64,000 nucleotides of DNA from Malania oleifera (Eukaryota; Streptophyta; Magnoliopsida; Santalales; Ximeniaceae), in assembly GCF_029873635.1 (NCBI RefSeq), contig NC_080426.1, forward strand, positions 49,676,093 through 49,740,092. Direction: 5' to 3'. How positions within the stretch are numbered: position 1 is the first letter of the stretch; each line of letters starts with the position of its first letter. Position numbers and translations under genes: made by a program. Positions 1-12,500 of this stretch are shown piece by piece. Under the pieces are notes generated by a model. The model made no database searches. It was not told the DNA's origin and saw nothing but the letters and a program-made list of their open reading frames with translations.

Positions 1-1570
1 TATGCCATGACCTTCCCCTGTTGCATTAATATGCTCCCAAGCCCTTTCTAAGACACATCATTGTAAATCACAAAACCACCTTCTCTTGAAGGAATTGTCA
101 GTACCGGGGCAGTGATGAGCCGCTACTTTAATTCTTGGAAGCTTTGCCCACATTCATCAATCCACTCATACTTAACATTCTTTCTTGTCAACCTTGTCAA
201 AAGACGTGAAAATTTAGAAAACCTTTCCACGAATCGACGATAATACCCTATCAGACCTAAGAAACTCTTAATCTCATAATATTCTTCAGTCTCACCCAAT
301 CCATTACTGCCTCTATCTTACTTGGGTCTATAGAAATACCACCCCTAGATATCACATATCCTATGAAAGCACCCTTTTCTAGCCAGAACTCACATTTCTT
401 GAATTTAGCATAAAACTTCCTTTCTCTTGGCACATGAAGTACCAACCTCAAATGATTTTCATGCTCCTCAGGACTCTTCGAATAAACTAAAATGTCATCA
501 ATGAATACCACCACAAACTGATCCAAATATTTATGGAAGACCCTGTTCATAAAGTCCATAAATGCAATAGGAGCATTAGTCGGCCCAAATGGCATAACTA
601 AGAATTTGTAGTGACCATACCTGGTTCGGAATGTATTCTTTGGAACATCCTCTAAGTTGATTTTTACCCAATGACACCCTGATCAGAGATTGATTTTAGA
701 GAAAACTTGTGTTCCCTGGAGTTGGTCAAACAACTCATCTATACGAGAAAGTGAATACTTGTTCTTAAATGTCACATTGTTTGTTTTTTGGTAATCAATA
801 CACATTCTTATCGATCTGTCTTTCTTTTTACCAAATAAAACTTTTGCGCCCCAAGGTGACTCACTAGGCCTGATCAATCCTTTGTCCAATAATTCTTGTA
901 ACTGTTCCTTCAATTCCTTCAGTTCTATCGGAGCCATTTAGTATGGTGCCTTAGAGATTGGCATCTTCCCTGGAAGTTGGTCAATATAAAACTCTACCTC
1001 ACAATCAGGAGGCGATCTAGGTAAGTCCTCCAAAAACACATCCGAGAATTCCCTCACTACTAGGATATCCTCAACCTTTAGCTCCTCCTTTGGTGCTTCC
1101 TTCACACATGCTAGGTACCCCTAGCATCTATCCAATAATAGCCTTTTTTCCTGAATAGCTGACAATATCTATGGTGAGGAGCACACGCACGACCCAAAAA
1201 ATTTGTACTCCTGCTCCCCAGAAGGTCTGAACTTTACCTCTTTCTTGTAACAACCAATACTAGCATAATTGGGGGCTAACCAGTCTATTCCCAAAATTAT
1301 ATCAAATCCATGCATGTTAAACACTACCAAATTGAAGTGTAGCATCTTTCCCTGAATACATATTGGATAGTTTTAAATAACCTTTCTACAAACCACTACG
1401 TCAATGTGACCATAGATAAGTCTGCATCTAATAGCTAAGTTCCCACCCTACACAATTTTACATACCTCAGAGATATGAATGAATGTGTTGCCTTTGAATC
1501 AAACAATACAATAGCTTTATTTGAAAAAAATAAAGATATTACTTGTCACCACACCACCAGCATTTTCTGC
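1..1570 (-). pseudogene. gypsy protease-reverse transcriptase remnant
   Basis: Protease cleaves the polyprotein and RT copies the RNA. Near 1490-1515 the protease active site reads LFDSKATHSF. Retropepsins of this group normally have Asp-Ser/Thr-Gly, so the glycine is lost. The RT N-terminal part lies at 683-937 ([20 protein letters not shown], then CIDYQ). The catalytic part at 257-595 has PFGPTNAPIAFMD and the FVVVFIDDILVYSKS box with both catalytic aspartates. A stop or frame change around 600-680 separates the two parts. The RT palm continues toward the left edge in broken frames. Confidence 0.8.
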
Positions 1571-1679
1571 GTCTCCCGGTGTAAAAGAATAAACTCGCGC
1601 CTAGGCGGTGTTCCTCTGATGGTTGCCTCAGGGTGACTAATTGTTTCCTCGAAATTGAATAGAAGTGGGGGCATTATTC

Positions 1680-2635
1680 GGTAGCGCATGATAGTCTCAT
1701 GCAATGTGGCCAAGCCTACCACATCGATAACAAATAACTGCTTTAACTCGGCATTCCCCCGAATGCCTCACATTACACCTAGGGCAAGGAGGGCAAGATG
1801 GATTACCTTGATGAGCTCTATTCCCCATTTCCTGTCTCTAGCCCACATTGTTACTATTTCTCCTCCATGGACCCTGAATAGTACTAGCTTGAAAACCAGG
1901 AGGCATGGGCTTCTTCTTTTTATTCTGTTCCTATGCACTTCTTTGTAGGCTTGTCTCCAATACCATTGCCTTATCCACCAACTCTGAGAAATTTTGAACC
2001 TGAAACGCCACCACCTGCTCATAGATTCTTAGATTTGGACCTTTCTCAAATCTTTGTGCCTCCTTTGATTCATCTGGAACCATATACGGGTCAAATCGGG
2101 ATAGCTCAACAAACTTGGCCGCATACCGCTGAATGTTCAAATTCCTCTGGGTTAAGTTCAAAAACTCCTTCGCCTTGGCATCCATGGTGGAAGTGGGGAA
2201 GTATCTTTCAAAAAAGATCTCCTTGAAACAATTCAAGGTCAGAACCGCAGGTCGTGGCCTTTGTTCTTCAAGTAGCTTCATTGATCTCCACCAACACTTA
2301 GCCTTCCCAGTCATTTTAAAAGTAGCATAAAGAACATTCTATTCATCTATGCAACGCAGGACTACCAGTAACTCCTCTATCTCTCTAACCCAATTCTTTG
2401 CAACGATTGGGTCAGCTCCTCCCACAAAAGTCAGGGGATTCATGCTGGTGAATTGCTCAATAGTGCAACCCTCGTCAGTGGGTGGGTAGTTTTGTCCCCT
2501 AGAGTTCCGCATGATCTCTGCCATGACCTACTGGGTTAGCCCACGTAGTAATAAGGTATAATCAATGTCTTCTTCGTTGAAAGTCCCCACATTGCTACTT
2601 TCTCCCGCATTCACATTGTTATCTCTGGGGTCCAT
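1680..2635 (-). pseudogene. gypsy gag remnant (capsid plus CCHC knuckle)
   Basis: Gag forms the retrotransposon particle and its zinc knuckle binds the RNA. The probable start is the ATG at 2635 (MDPRDNN...). The capsid part covers 1931-2524 in two frames, with the chromovirus-type motif FTSMNPLTFVGG and later FKEIFFERYFP and MVPDESKEAQRFEKG. The nucleocapsid region around 1690-1800 retains CYRCGRLGH, but a stop and a Tyr replace the final part of the CCHC knuckle. It is homologous to the gag at 23113-24250 along most of its length. In-frame stops (for example near 2525) and a shift near 2330 make it non-functional. Confidence 0.8.
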
Positions 2636-3329
2636 CCAGAAATTAACTTAGAATCCCAATATCATAACACGATTGGTATAATTATTTAACTAAGAAACTA
2701 TAAAGTGCACAATATCCTTATACAAGAATACTTAGGTTTTCCTTCCAGGACTTTCCCTACACAAATAAACCAATTTAACGTCCAAGTTCCCAATTTAAGG
2801 TCAGTCTCATTGCTTAGACACAAAAATGTCGGTTGTTATCCTGAGATCTCTGAAATCGTCGATGGCTGGAGATACCGAAGGCATGTTTTTGAGAAAACCG
2901 TCGATGGTTGGGTCCCTGAATGCTTCACTAAACCGCCCCCCCCCCTTTTTATATAAGTTACTCATTTCAAGGATCAAACCTCTAATCACACACATAATTA
3001 CAATGCCCTGAATACTAAACCACAAATTTCCTAGTGTGATAAATGGTGGCTTTAATAATTAATCTACACAAAGAAAAGATCACAATGTAGCCTTCTAGGA
3101 GAACAATTGTCGATGGTTCGTCGTGGCTTTTCTGAAACTGTCAACTGTTTCAAGAAATCCAAGTAAGCCTTTGATGGACTTCTACTTCCGGGTGCGAGAC
3201 AGAGCCCTAGATTCCAATTTTCTTCATGTATTTTACTCCGCTATGCATCCTATACCCAACCCACCTTACAACACCTAACCTTCCCATTCCTACCCTATTC
3301 ATAATTCAACTCCCCATTGTGCAAAGGGA
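2636..3329 (-). other. Probable gypsy 5' leader remnant; no gene
   Basis: No coding region is visible. Sequence near 2850-2910 and 3105-3165 carries CGTCGATGG-type motifs, like those between the primer site and gag of the related element at 22840-22910, so this is probably untranslated leader. A C-run lies at about 2937-2946. Confidence 0.4.
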
Positions 3330-3334
3330 CATAG

Positions 3335-3560
3335 GCTAGTCAAGGGGGATAACACATTGGCTGGTGTATGGGGTATGTTGGCACACCTCTAATATTTGTC
3401 ACACCATTTTACCAATTCTAATGCATCTCTCCTTATGGTTGGCCAATAGTATCCCTACCGTAAAGCTTTGTGAGCCAATGCCCTTCTAGTTAGATGTTTA
3501 CCACATGCCTATTCATGGATTTCTCTCAATATGTATTATGCTTCTCTATTTCACAAACAT
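3335..3560 (-). pseudogene. Tat-type integrase zinc-binding (HHCC) remnant
   Basis: The minus strand reads EIHE, stop, ACGKHLTRRALAHKAL, then GYYWPTIRRDALELVKWCDKY and RCANI. The two His and two Cys positions of an integrase N-terminal HHCC module are recognisable. Two in-frame stops are present. The catalytic core is not seen; the fragment stops near 3335. Confidence 0.65.
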
Positions 3561-3868
3561 CATAAGTGTGGAAATGTAAGAGATCGTCGATACAACTCTT
3601 TTCCTATTAATGTATATCTAGCTAACCTTTTTCTTAGTTTTAATGACTCATTCCTATCGTCGAGTAACCATCAATCCTTAAGATATTTTATAATTGCAAT
3701 TCTCCAGTCTTCCCCTTCCTCTATTGTTGCTACATGACTTCTTTGTAAGTCGATTTTCCTAACCACTCCAGGTAGATTGCACTCTCCTATACGACTTTGA
3801 GGTTGAGGCTAACTTTGAAAGTGTACATATCAACTTTTGCATTATCTACTCGGGGGATGTGCTTAATG

Positions 3869-4250
3869 CTAAACTTTGAAAATGCCTTGGGGGTACTCCA
3901 ATACTTTTGCTAGATATTTTTGCGTCTTTGTCTTTCTAGCTTCAAAGTCACCTCTCATATGTTCTACCACCAACAAAGAGTCACTCAAAACTTGAAGCTT
4001 CCTCACCTCAAGGAACACCGAGAATCGCAAACCTACTAACAGAGCTTCGTACTCTACATCATTATTTGTTGTTGCAAATTTCAATCGTAGTGTGTATTAC
4101 ACCTTAGATCCATTTGGCGCTATAAGAATCAAGCTTGCTCCCCCTCCTGTTCTATTTGAAGATCCGTCCATATGGAGCACTTAGATTTCCGCATCTTCCA
4201 AATTTTTAGAAGTTTGTTCAATGATGAAATCAGCTAAAACTTGTGCCTTG
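3869..4250 (-). pseudogene. Tat-type RNase H remnant
   Basis: RNase H removes the RNA strand of the hybrid during reverse transcription. The open piece 3869-4084 has ATTNNDVEYEALLVGLRF and LQVLSDSLLVVEHM, the usual Glu and Asp catalytic context of plant retroelement RNase H. Upstream in a broken frame (4085-4250) is VLHMDGSSNRTGGGASLIL, containing the first Asp. A stop (IYTL region near 4095) separates the parts. Confidence 0.75.
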
Positions 4251-4859
4251 ATTACGAGTCTTAGTTTGTAATGGACGCCTAATTCTCCCAATTCAATTGA
4301 CCACTTCATCATTCTTCCCAATGTCTCTGGTAGCTAGAGGGTTTGTCTTAAAGGCATGTTGATCAACACGGTAACTCTGTGCACTTGGAAGTAAGGCTTT
4401 AGTTTCCCAGATGCACAAAGGATCGAGAAGGCAGCCTTCTCTGCTCATGGGTAGTTGATCTTTGCCCTCCATACCACCTTTTTAATGTAGTGTATCAGTT
4501 TGTGTTGTCCGCTTTCTTCTTGTACAAGGACTGAACTCACTACACAACGCGTAAAAGTTAGGTACAAATACAAGCCTTCTCCGATACTTGCTTTGGTCAA
4601 AATGAGTGAAGAGTGGACGTACTACTTTGGTTGTGTAAAAGTTTTATTCTTATCTTTGCCTTATTAAAATTTTTGTGCCTTGTGGAGCGCCATGAAGAAT
4701 GACAAACACTTATATCTCGAGCAAGAAACAAACCTACTCAAAGATGTTATCCTTCCTGTTAGAATTTGCACTTATTTAATTTTCTTTGTCTGTGGAGCAC
4801 ACATCTCCATTAAAGCTTGAATTTTATCAGGATTCACCTCTATTTTTCTGTAGGTCATC

Positions 4860-5260
4860 ATGAGCCCTAAAACTTCCCTACTAAGACATTAAATGCATAT
4901 TTGGCTGGATTTAATCTCATCCCATACTTACAACGTAGTTCAAACGTTCTTCCTAAATCCATTACATGTTCATTTGATTTCAAATTCTTCACTAGCATGT
5001 CATCCACATAAGCCTCCATGTTATTCCCTAAGTGATCTTTGAAAATCTTATTCACCAACGGTTGGTAAGTTGCTCCTGCTTTTTTTAAGCTGAACATTAC
5101 TCTATAATAGTAAAACCCTCTTTTAATGATGAAAGAAGATTTTTCTTTGTCTTCTGGATGAATGCAAATATGATCTTAGCTTGAGTACGCATCCATGAAA
5201 CTTAAGAGTTTGCAACCAGATATGGAGTCTACCAACTAATCAATTTAGGGAAGAGGAAAG
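4860..5260 (-). pseudogene. Tat-type reverse transcriptase remnant (C-terminal half)
   Basis: Minus-strand sequence contains LVDSISGCKLLSFMDAYS, then the open stretch at 4867-5097 with LKKAGATYQPLVNKIFKDHL and the YVDDM catalytic box (AYVDDMLVKNLKS), ending at RLNPAKYAF. This matches the RT palm of Tat/Athila-type gypsy elements. Its N-terminal half is at 6972-7440, beyond the LTR insertion. Stops (for example in the DHIC region near 5170) show decay. Confidence 0.75.
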
Positions 5261-5265
5261 CTATT

Positions 5266-6966
5266 TGTTAGCCTTGGTGGCTACATAATCATGTTTAATG
5301 TGTTTTGATGATATTAACCTATTTGTTGTTCTTAGTGCATTCCACCTTTGTAGATCATGTTTAGTACATGTACAAGTATCAAATACATGAAGTTACTAGA
5401 TCAAAGGCAAAGATCGGACCGAGTAGATGTCAAAAAGGAAATAGCAAAAGGACACTCACTCGGAAGGACCCAAGCTTAACCAAAGGAATCTTAATTGTTG
5501 AATTATATGTAATAGGGGTCGTGTGAGGTAGGAAGATTTTGTAACTCTTGCGGTTTTGTTTCTTGCATGATTTCTGATCAAGAGTTGAGCAAAATTGCAC
5601 ATGCATATTAGGACAAGTGAGTTTTTAGGATTTCACCGAAAGTCACAAACTCAACATTCATAGTTTTCAAAGTTAAATCAAATAATTTGTTAAAAGAAGA
5701 CTAAACTCAAATGTGTTTTCATAAGGGACAAGTTTTTAGCATCTTGGCATTATGAACATTTGCATATTTAGTCCCGGTTTTGTTAAAACAAGCTTTTTGT
5801 CCCAAAACTTCAAGAAAGTCAAGTATATTTTTTTTATTGAAGGACATACTAGCTTATAAGATATCAAATAAGCTTTCAAATGCGTTTTCATACATAAGAT
5901 ATCTTATATTCAAAATAAATTTCATAAGGACAAGTTTTAAATCATATTATTGTTATAATCTTTTATAAACTTGGTCCTAGTTGGGTTTAAAACCTCAGTT
6001 ATGCACCTCTCAAATTTTTTGAACACCCTTCGATATTTGGGGCATAACTTTTTATAGATAACTCCAAAAAGGGTGAGCTTGGTGTCTATGGAAAGTTAAG
6101 AAAAAAAAAAACCACAACTTTCATGTTGAAGACTATCAAGAAAAAATAGTCGACGGTTTCAGAAAATCGTCGACAGTTTGGGACGGTGATAGAACACCAA
6201 TAGGAGAAAAACAACTAGTTTTCAAAATAGTTTTTTAATAAAACCCCCTAACGGCCATAAAACGGCTAGTTTGCCCCTTTGCCTATAAATACAAGTACAT
6301 AGAGTTGATTAAATATGGTTTTGGTGATTTTACAAGTTCTTAGTGAAAAATATCTTTTTATACAAAATATAAGCACTTTGCATCTTAGTTCTTCATCACA
6401 AGTGCTCAATTCTCTCTTGCTCTATAAATTGTGTTTGATTCATTCCTTGAGAGAATAGTGTGAGATTTATATTGTAAGTGATATTAGCTCAATCAAGAAG
6501 CATTTCTTTGTATTCAATCATCTTCTTATAAAAGGTTCTTTGTGAACCGTTTAGTGAATGTTCTTGATGAACCGACTTGCAAGGCATCTTGGTGATCCTT
6601 GTGGCTCTTGGTGAGCACAGTAGGGATTTTTTCCCGAGTGTAGGGATTTGTTCCCAAGTGTAAGGCTTCTCCATCGGTGAAAGAGTTTATAGTGGAATCC
6701 TTGAGTTGGTCTCAAGGCGTGAATGTAGGTTTGGTGTCGAACCACGTAAAAATACTGGTGTTGAGCTTTCTCTCCCTATACTCTTTATTTTATGTCTTGT
6801 ACTTGATTTATATTCAATATATTGTGATATAATTGTTTGAATCTTGGTAAGAATTTTATTTTGCAGAGAAAGCCCAATATACACAAAATAGTCCATTCAT
6901 CCCCCCCCCCTTTGACTTTATATACTCTTGGGCCGATGAGTGGTATCCGAGCATACCACACTTTCA
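5266..6966 (+). mobile_element. Copia-like LTR plus primer-site remnant inserted in Tat gypsy
   Basis: The insert begins TGTTAGCC and is flanked by CTATT (5261-5265) and CTATC (6967-6971). It separates two halves of one RT. A TATA-like box (CTATAAATA, about 6281) and a C-run near 6899-6910 lie inside. At 6941-6952 TGGTATCCGAGC resembles an initiator-tRNA-Met primer site (usual TGGTATCAGAGC), so the LTR proper probably ends near 6938 and a short stretch of internal sequence remains. No coding region. GTCGACGGTTT and its complement occur near 6150-6180. Confidence 0.5.
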
Positions 6967-7440
6967 CTATCTTTGGTGCATGCTTTGTTCAAATATGTGA
7001 AATCAATTCAAGTCTGCCACTTGTCGTTGGACTTATTTACTAGAATTACATTACCGAGTCGTTTAGGGTAGCTAACTTCCTTGATAAAGTTAGCTTTCAA
7101 GAGCTTGGTTACCTCCTCGTCAATTACTTTGATTCATTCAAAAGCAAAGCTCCTCTTCTTCTATTTTACTTGGACAATGGTTGGGGTCCACTTGTAGCCT
7201 ATGCTCAATAACTGTTGGATCAATTCCTAGCATATAATTAGCAGGTCAGGAAAAGATGTATGTATACTCCCTCAACAACCTCACAACCCCTACTTGGACA
7301 CATTTTTCTTGGTTGTCTTCCTTTATTAGAATGTTGACTTACTACTCTTCTGGTGTGCTGATCAGTGGGTATTCACCCCTCATATACACGTCTTCTATGG
7401 TTAAGGACTGTTGACTTTGGTGCAATCCCAAGAGTGGGGT

Positions 7441-8947
7441 AAATTGGAGATTTAAAAATTTTTCCTAGGTTTATCTAAGCCAGAAGCAGTAATGCACAAC
7501 CTAGGGACAATCTAAATATGTATAAAGTTGCAGAGATGATAAATCAATCTATTTTCAACATATGCAACACAGTTCTAGTATCTCTCAACCAAATACAATT
7601 ACGTGTCAACCAGATATGCAGTATATTCAACAAAGAGATTGAATCAAGCAAGAAGAAAAATATAAAGCAAGTAAAGTAGAAGTAACATCAAATATATTAT
7701 CAGGGTTCGACAAATGTGTCTACGTCCCCGCCTCAGTTCGCAAGCTCGAAGATTACACTAATGCTTACTTAACGGGTAGAGCACCGGTTACAACCAAGTC
7801 AAATTACTAGGATTGACCTCAACCTTTATACACTCTCCTTACGGGGCGGAAAATTCTCACCTCAGGCCACGCCTGGATTACAATCGAATAAGATTTTTCG
7901 TACAAATAAAGGTGCTTCTAACATAAGCAGATTTGTACAACAATATGATCCAAATATGTGCACTCACAGATGATATGAATTTAACGCTTAAATTAGATTC
8001 AATATGTGAACTCTCTAACATGTGCAAGTGTATATATATATATATATATATATGAGAGAGTACAACCTTTAGTACAAGATGTTATAAATATTTCCAAATT
8101 TGTAGACATTTTTATTAACACTATCACTATGCTTGGATATATCTTTAATTTGGATTTATATTGGACTTGAATAAATGTAATATAATATTGTATTAAAATT
8201 TATCCAAATTCATCAAAATCCAAATTTAAAGTTTGAAATTCATATTCCAAAACATAGTGTACAGATGCTTTGTAATGTATTGCATTTTAATGAGATGTTT
8301 ATTTGGTAATTTTTTTGTGTTGTTTCTCATGATTAAATATTTATGGAGTAACTTAATTTTTGATTTTGTTGAATAAGATATTGAATTAATTTATAGATGT
8401 TTATAAAGTAGGTATAATTATGAGATATATCAATTAATGAATATTCATAGAAATCATTTTTTTTTTAAAAAAATCGAAGCACTTTTTTTCGTCCTCAATA
8501 ATTTTTGAAAAATTCCACCACTAAATGATTAGAACAATTTATCTTTTGTTGTTAAAATTAAATTTTCTAGTAAATGTTTTTTTGCCTTTAAAGAATTTTT
8601 GAAATAAATTTATTGCCGTGAATACTTAAACTTTTAGAAATAATTTTATTATGCAAGATTTAAGAGTAACTTATCTTGCTATTTTTTTTAGATGAATTCT
8701 ATTTATCCCTAAACTTTTTTTTTTTTTTTTTAACAATGAAAATATCTTTTACAGTTGAAGCAAGGATGAAAAAAATTGTCCCTAATTTAAAAATAAATAT
8801 TATATTATTTGATTTACAAGTTTTCATTCCTCAAATTCATTTTACATGTATTCTTTCAAAATAAATATTGGCAGATTCAGTTAAGAAAGGACTGAATTTT
8901 CTATACCATACAAAATTAATTTTGAGTGCAGGACCTATGGCTACGAA
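7441..8947. other. AT-rich interval, no gene recognised
   Basis: No supported coding frame. The part at 7640-8000 has moderate complexity and may belong to an unidentified retroelement. A (TA)n tract lies at about 8034-8054. From 8055 to 8947 the sequence is AT-rich with T-runs (8709-8730). Confidence 0.5.
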
Positions 8948-9554
8948 TAGGGGTGGGTGGTCGGTGACCCGTAATTCGTCCATCTAAATCGGATTTGGGT
9001 CAATATAAACTGACCCATTTATAAATGGATGAACCTAGACCCAACCTATTTATTAAACGGGTTAGGCGAGTTCGGCCGGACGACCCGGTTTATCCCCATA
9101 AGTATATACTTCATACTCTCATTCTACCATGAAGGCTGAAAGCGTTTGAAATGAAACCTAACCTAGCATGCAGCACCAGCACGTGGTGCAGCCGCGCAGA
9201 AGCCTCTCCCTCCTCTTCGTTTCTCGCTGCTGCTCTCTCCTCTGTAGATCCTCTCGCCTTTCGGCTCTTGCTTTTGCTCTCATAGTCCCAGCCTCGCAGT
9301 CAGCGTGACGTCACAGATTCGCAGCTCTAGCTCTCGTCATCACCGTCTGTATCAGATCTGCCATATCAAATCTGGTCTCAATCTCTCGTCTCCGTCTCAC
9401 TCAGTCACTCACCGTCGTCTCCATCTCACTCGTCTCCGTCTCCTTCTCACTCTCAATCTCCGTCTCTCTGAAACTCAATCTCCCTCTCAGTGCTCTTGCC
9501 CTCAATCTCCCTTCCCCTCTCACTCTGAGTCTCCCCCTCCCCCTCACTCTCAGC

Positions 9555-12500
9555 TAGACCTGGCAAAATGGATGAAAATCCGTTAATCCGACCCGCATCC
9601 GATCCGTTTTAACCGACTTATCATCATCCGCTTGCTAAATGAGTCGAATATGGTTTTTAATTTTCATATCCGCCTTCTTAGCGGGTCGGGTCAGTTTTAT
9701 CTGGCGGATATCCGCCAAACCGCTTAAAAATCCATAACTAATGAGCCATAAAAACTCAAGCCCAGCAGCCCGCCCAAATGGGAAAGCCCAGTGCGGCAGT
9801 GCCTACTACCCACACGGCCCACTGCCCACTGCCGCATTTGGCACGCACAGAAAAGGCACAAGCCCATAGCCCATTGCCCACACCACACGGCCTGAGTCGT
9901 TTGATGGCCACAAGCAGCCCTGAGCCCCAGCCCCCTGCCTGGCTGCCCCCCTCTCAAATCTTAACCAGATTCCTATTAGGGTTTTTGGTTTCATTTTCAT
10001 CCTGAGTTCCAAAGTTTCATCCTTTCCAGCTTCCAGCTGCGCAGCCACATCCCACGAGTCCACGATGTCGGGTCAACGACGATTCCCATTGCTGTCGCTG
10101 ACTGCCACCCACAGCCACAACCACGACTCACGAGCCACCATTCCCTCGCGGCCTCGCCGACGCCCAGTCTTCCTTTGCGGTTTGCAGTTTCTGTCTCGCC
10201 TAGTCATCTCTGTCTCTCAAGTCTCGCCCAGTCGCCAGCCACTCGGCCTTGCCCAAACTGCCCAGTGCCTAGTCTTCCTTTGCGGCTTGCAAGCCTCGCC
10301 CAATCTTCCTTTGCGGCTTGCAGGTTCTTAATATTGCATATGTGCAATTTTTTCATTTTTTTCATTGTTTCATTTTTTTTCATTGCATATTGTTTGAAAT
10401 TTAAATTTAAATTTCATTGTTTCCATAACCAATGGCTAGTTAGTTATAATGTAGAATATGTAAAACATCAAATAGTTTTTATTTATTAAAACACTCTTCT
10501 ATAAATATTTGTTAAACAATAAAAAATACAATATTAGAATAACAAATTTACACATAAAAATAATTTTCTTGCAGTGCAAAAATATAAAATAAATTAAAAA
10601 AATTAATTAATTTTATAATTTTCTGCTTCAAGATGAATTTAATCCTTCGCTAGCCAATGAAAACATTTAATCCCATTTCATATAATCAGATATATATGTA
10701 AAAATATGAATTTGAATTTGTGTTGATTTGTAAGAAATTTAATACAATTTTGCATTATATTTTGTCTAAGTTTACACAAATTCAAATCTAAGACCCGAAA
10801 CTCATAGTCTCAAACGTAAGATAAATTCTTGGGAATTTAATTGGCACATTTTTTTAAAGATTTATTAAAGCCTAATCTTTTCTTTTAAAAAAAAAAATTG
10901 ATTGTTGGATAGTTGACATATATCTACGAAGATTTGAGTTTGTTAGAAACTTAATTTATATATTTATGAAAGGGCAAGCTTACCAACTTTGATTAATTGA
11001 CATCTAAAGGTAATTTTGTCCAAAAATTTTTGTACCATGTGCATGGTTAATTTCATTAAAAGTTTAGCATTATTTCTTAACTAAAAAGTTTTAGTGTCAA
11101 CTAAAACATTTAATCCCATTTCATAATTTTTTGCAGTGCATTACAAAGATTTGGGAAAAAAATGTCTCAGTCAATAGCGAATTCAATTGATCAAAATGAT
11201 GAAATGAGTGAAGAAGAAGTTCAGTTGCCAGATTCATCAAATACAAAACTTACAAAAGAAACAACTCCACAGGTAAAAAGAGCTAGGAAAAAAACATCTA
11301 GTATTTGGACAGATTTTGAGTTGATTGAAAGTGGAGATAAACAATATGCCCAATTTCTACCATAGTAAGAACTCTGAGATATCAAACTTACATTGTCATA
11401 CAAAAAAATGCATGGGAAAGAAAAATAATGATCTGAAACAAATGCTAATGAGTCAAGGTGATGGAAAGTTGTCTCTGCATACACGAAAACTTGATCAAGT
11501 TGTACAACGTAGGAAGTTGGCAATGACAATTGTGAGACACAATTTGCCATTTTCTTTTGTTGAGTATGAAGGAATTCATGAATGGGCTTTAGAATTAAAT
11601 CCAGAGACAAAATTTGTGACACGAAATACTGCAAAAGCTAATGTTATGAGGGTTTTTTTCAAGGAAAAAGAGCACATTCATGAGCTTTTATTGAATAATT
11701 TTAGTAGAATTTCTCTTACTTCGGACTTATGGACTTCGTTAAATACTGATGGCTATTTATGTTTAACTGCACATTTTGTGGATAAAAATTGGAAGCTTCA
11801 GAAAAAAGTATTGAATTTTTCAAGCATGCCTCCTCCACACACTGGTCTAGCACTTAGTAACAAAGTCATGGACTTATTGGTGAATTGGGGTATAGACAAA
11901 AAGCTATTTTCCATAACATTAGACAATGCTACATCCAATGATTTGTTTTGTAGAGTATTTGAAGTCTAATCTGAACTTGAAAAATGCCTTGGTAAGGGAA
12001 GGAAAATTTTTTCATGTTCGCTGTTGCACTCACATATTGAATCTCATTGTCCAAGATGGCCTAAAATTATCTCATTTCACTGTGAACAAAATACGAGATT
12101 ATGTCAAATATGTGAAGCATTCACAACATCGAAAGTTTAGATTTCATGAATGTTGTGAAAAGGTGAGAGTACCACGTGTGAGAGGATTTCGCCAAGATTG
12201 TCCTGCTAGGTGGAATTCTACATATATGATGCTTGAAAGTGTTTTATACTATAGAGATGCTATTTGCCAATTCAGGTTTAGTGAGGAGAATTTCAAGTTT
12301 TGCCCTAACGATGATGAATGGAAGGAAATTGAGAAAATTGCTAGTTTCTTGAAGGTTTTTTATGACTTGACAAATCTTTTTTCTGGGACATCTTATCCAA
12401 CTGCAAATTTATACTTTCAAGGAGTATGGAAGGTACAAGTAACTTTACTTAATGCGGCATTGGGTGATGATGTCTTTTTAAGAAATGTGGCTACTCAAAT

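Larger units (their letters stand above)
1..2635 (-). mobile_element. Ty3/gypsy chromovirus (Tekay/Del-like) fragment, gag to RT
   Basis: Reading leftwards on the minus strand, the order is gag, CCHC knuckle, aspartic protease, reverse transcriptase, which is the Ty3/gypsy order. The fragment runs off the left edge inside or just after RT, so RNase H, integrase and the 3' LTR are outside the window. No 5' LTR or primer-binding site was recognised to the right of gag, so that side also looks truncated. Reading frames are broken by several stops and shifts. The clade name is inferred from the style of the gag and RT motifs. Confidence 0.85.
3330..7440 (-). mobile_element. Ty3/gypsy Tat-like pol fragment, interrupted at 5266-6966
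   Basis: Minus-strand frames read RT (about 7440-6972, then 5260-4860), RNase H (about 4250-3869) and the integrase HHCC region (about 3560-3340). RT motifs include GIDP.VIEHRLQVDPNHCP upstream and AYVDDMLVK downstream. Between them the sequence is split by an LTR-like insertion with a CTATT/CTATC flanking repeat. RT sequence ends on one side of the insertion and resumes on the other. Both outer ends are truncated. The Tat assignment rests on recognised motif style. Confidence 0.75.

Noticed and set aside
2937-2946. C-runs (also near 6901, 26696, 29231 and 32880) considered as a shared signal
   Set aside because: They occur in unrelated contexts and look like homopolymer slippage; only the one near 6900 has a plausible place near an LTR end.
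9305-10489. Several Ser/Pro-rich plus and minus frames
   Set aside because: Low-complexity CT-rich translation within hAT arms, with no domain and conflicting frames on both strands.
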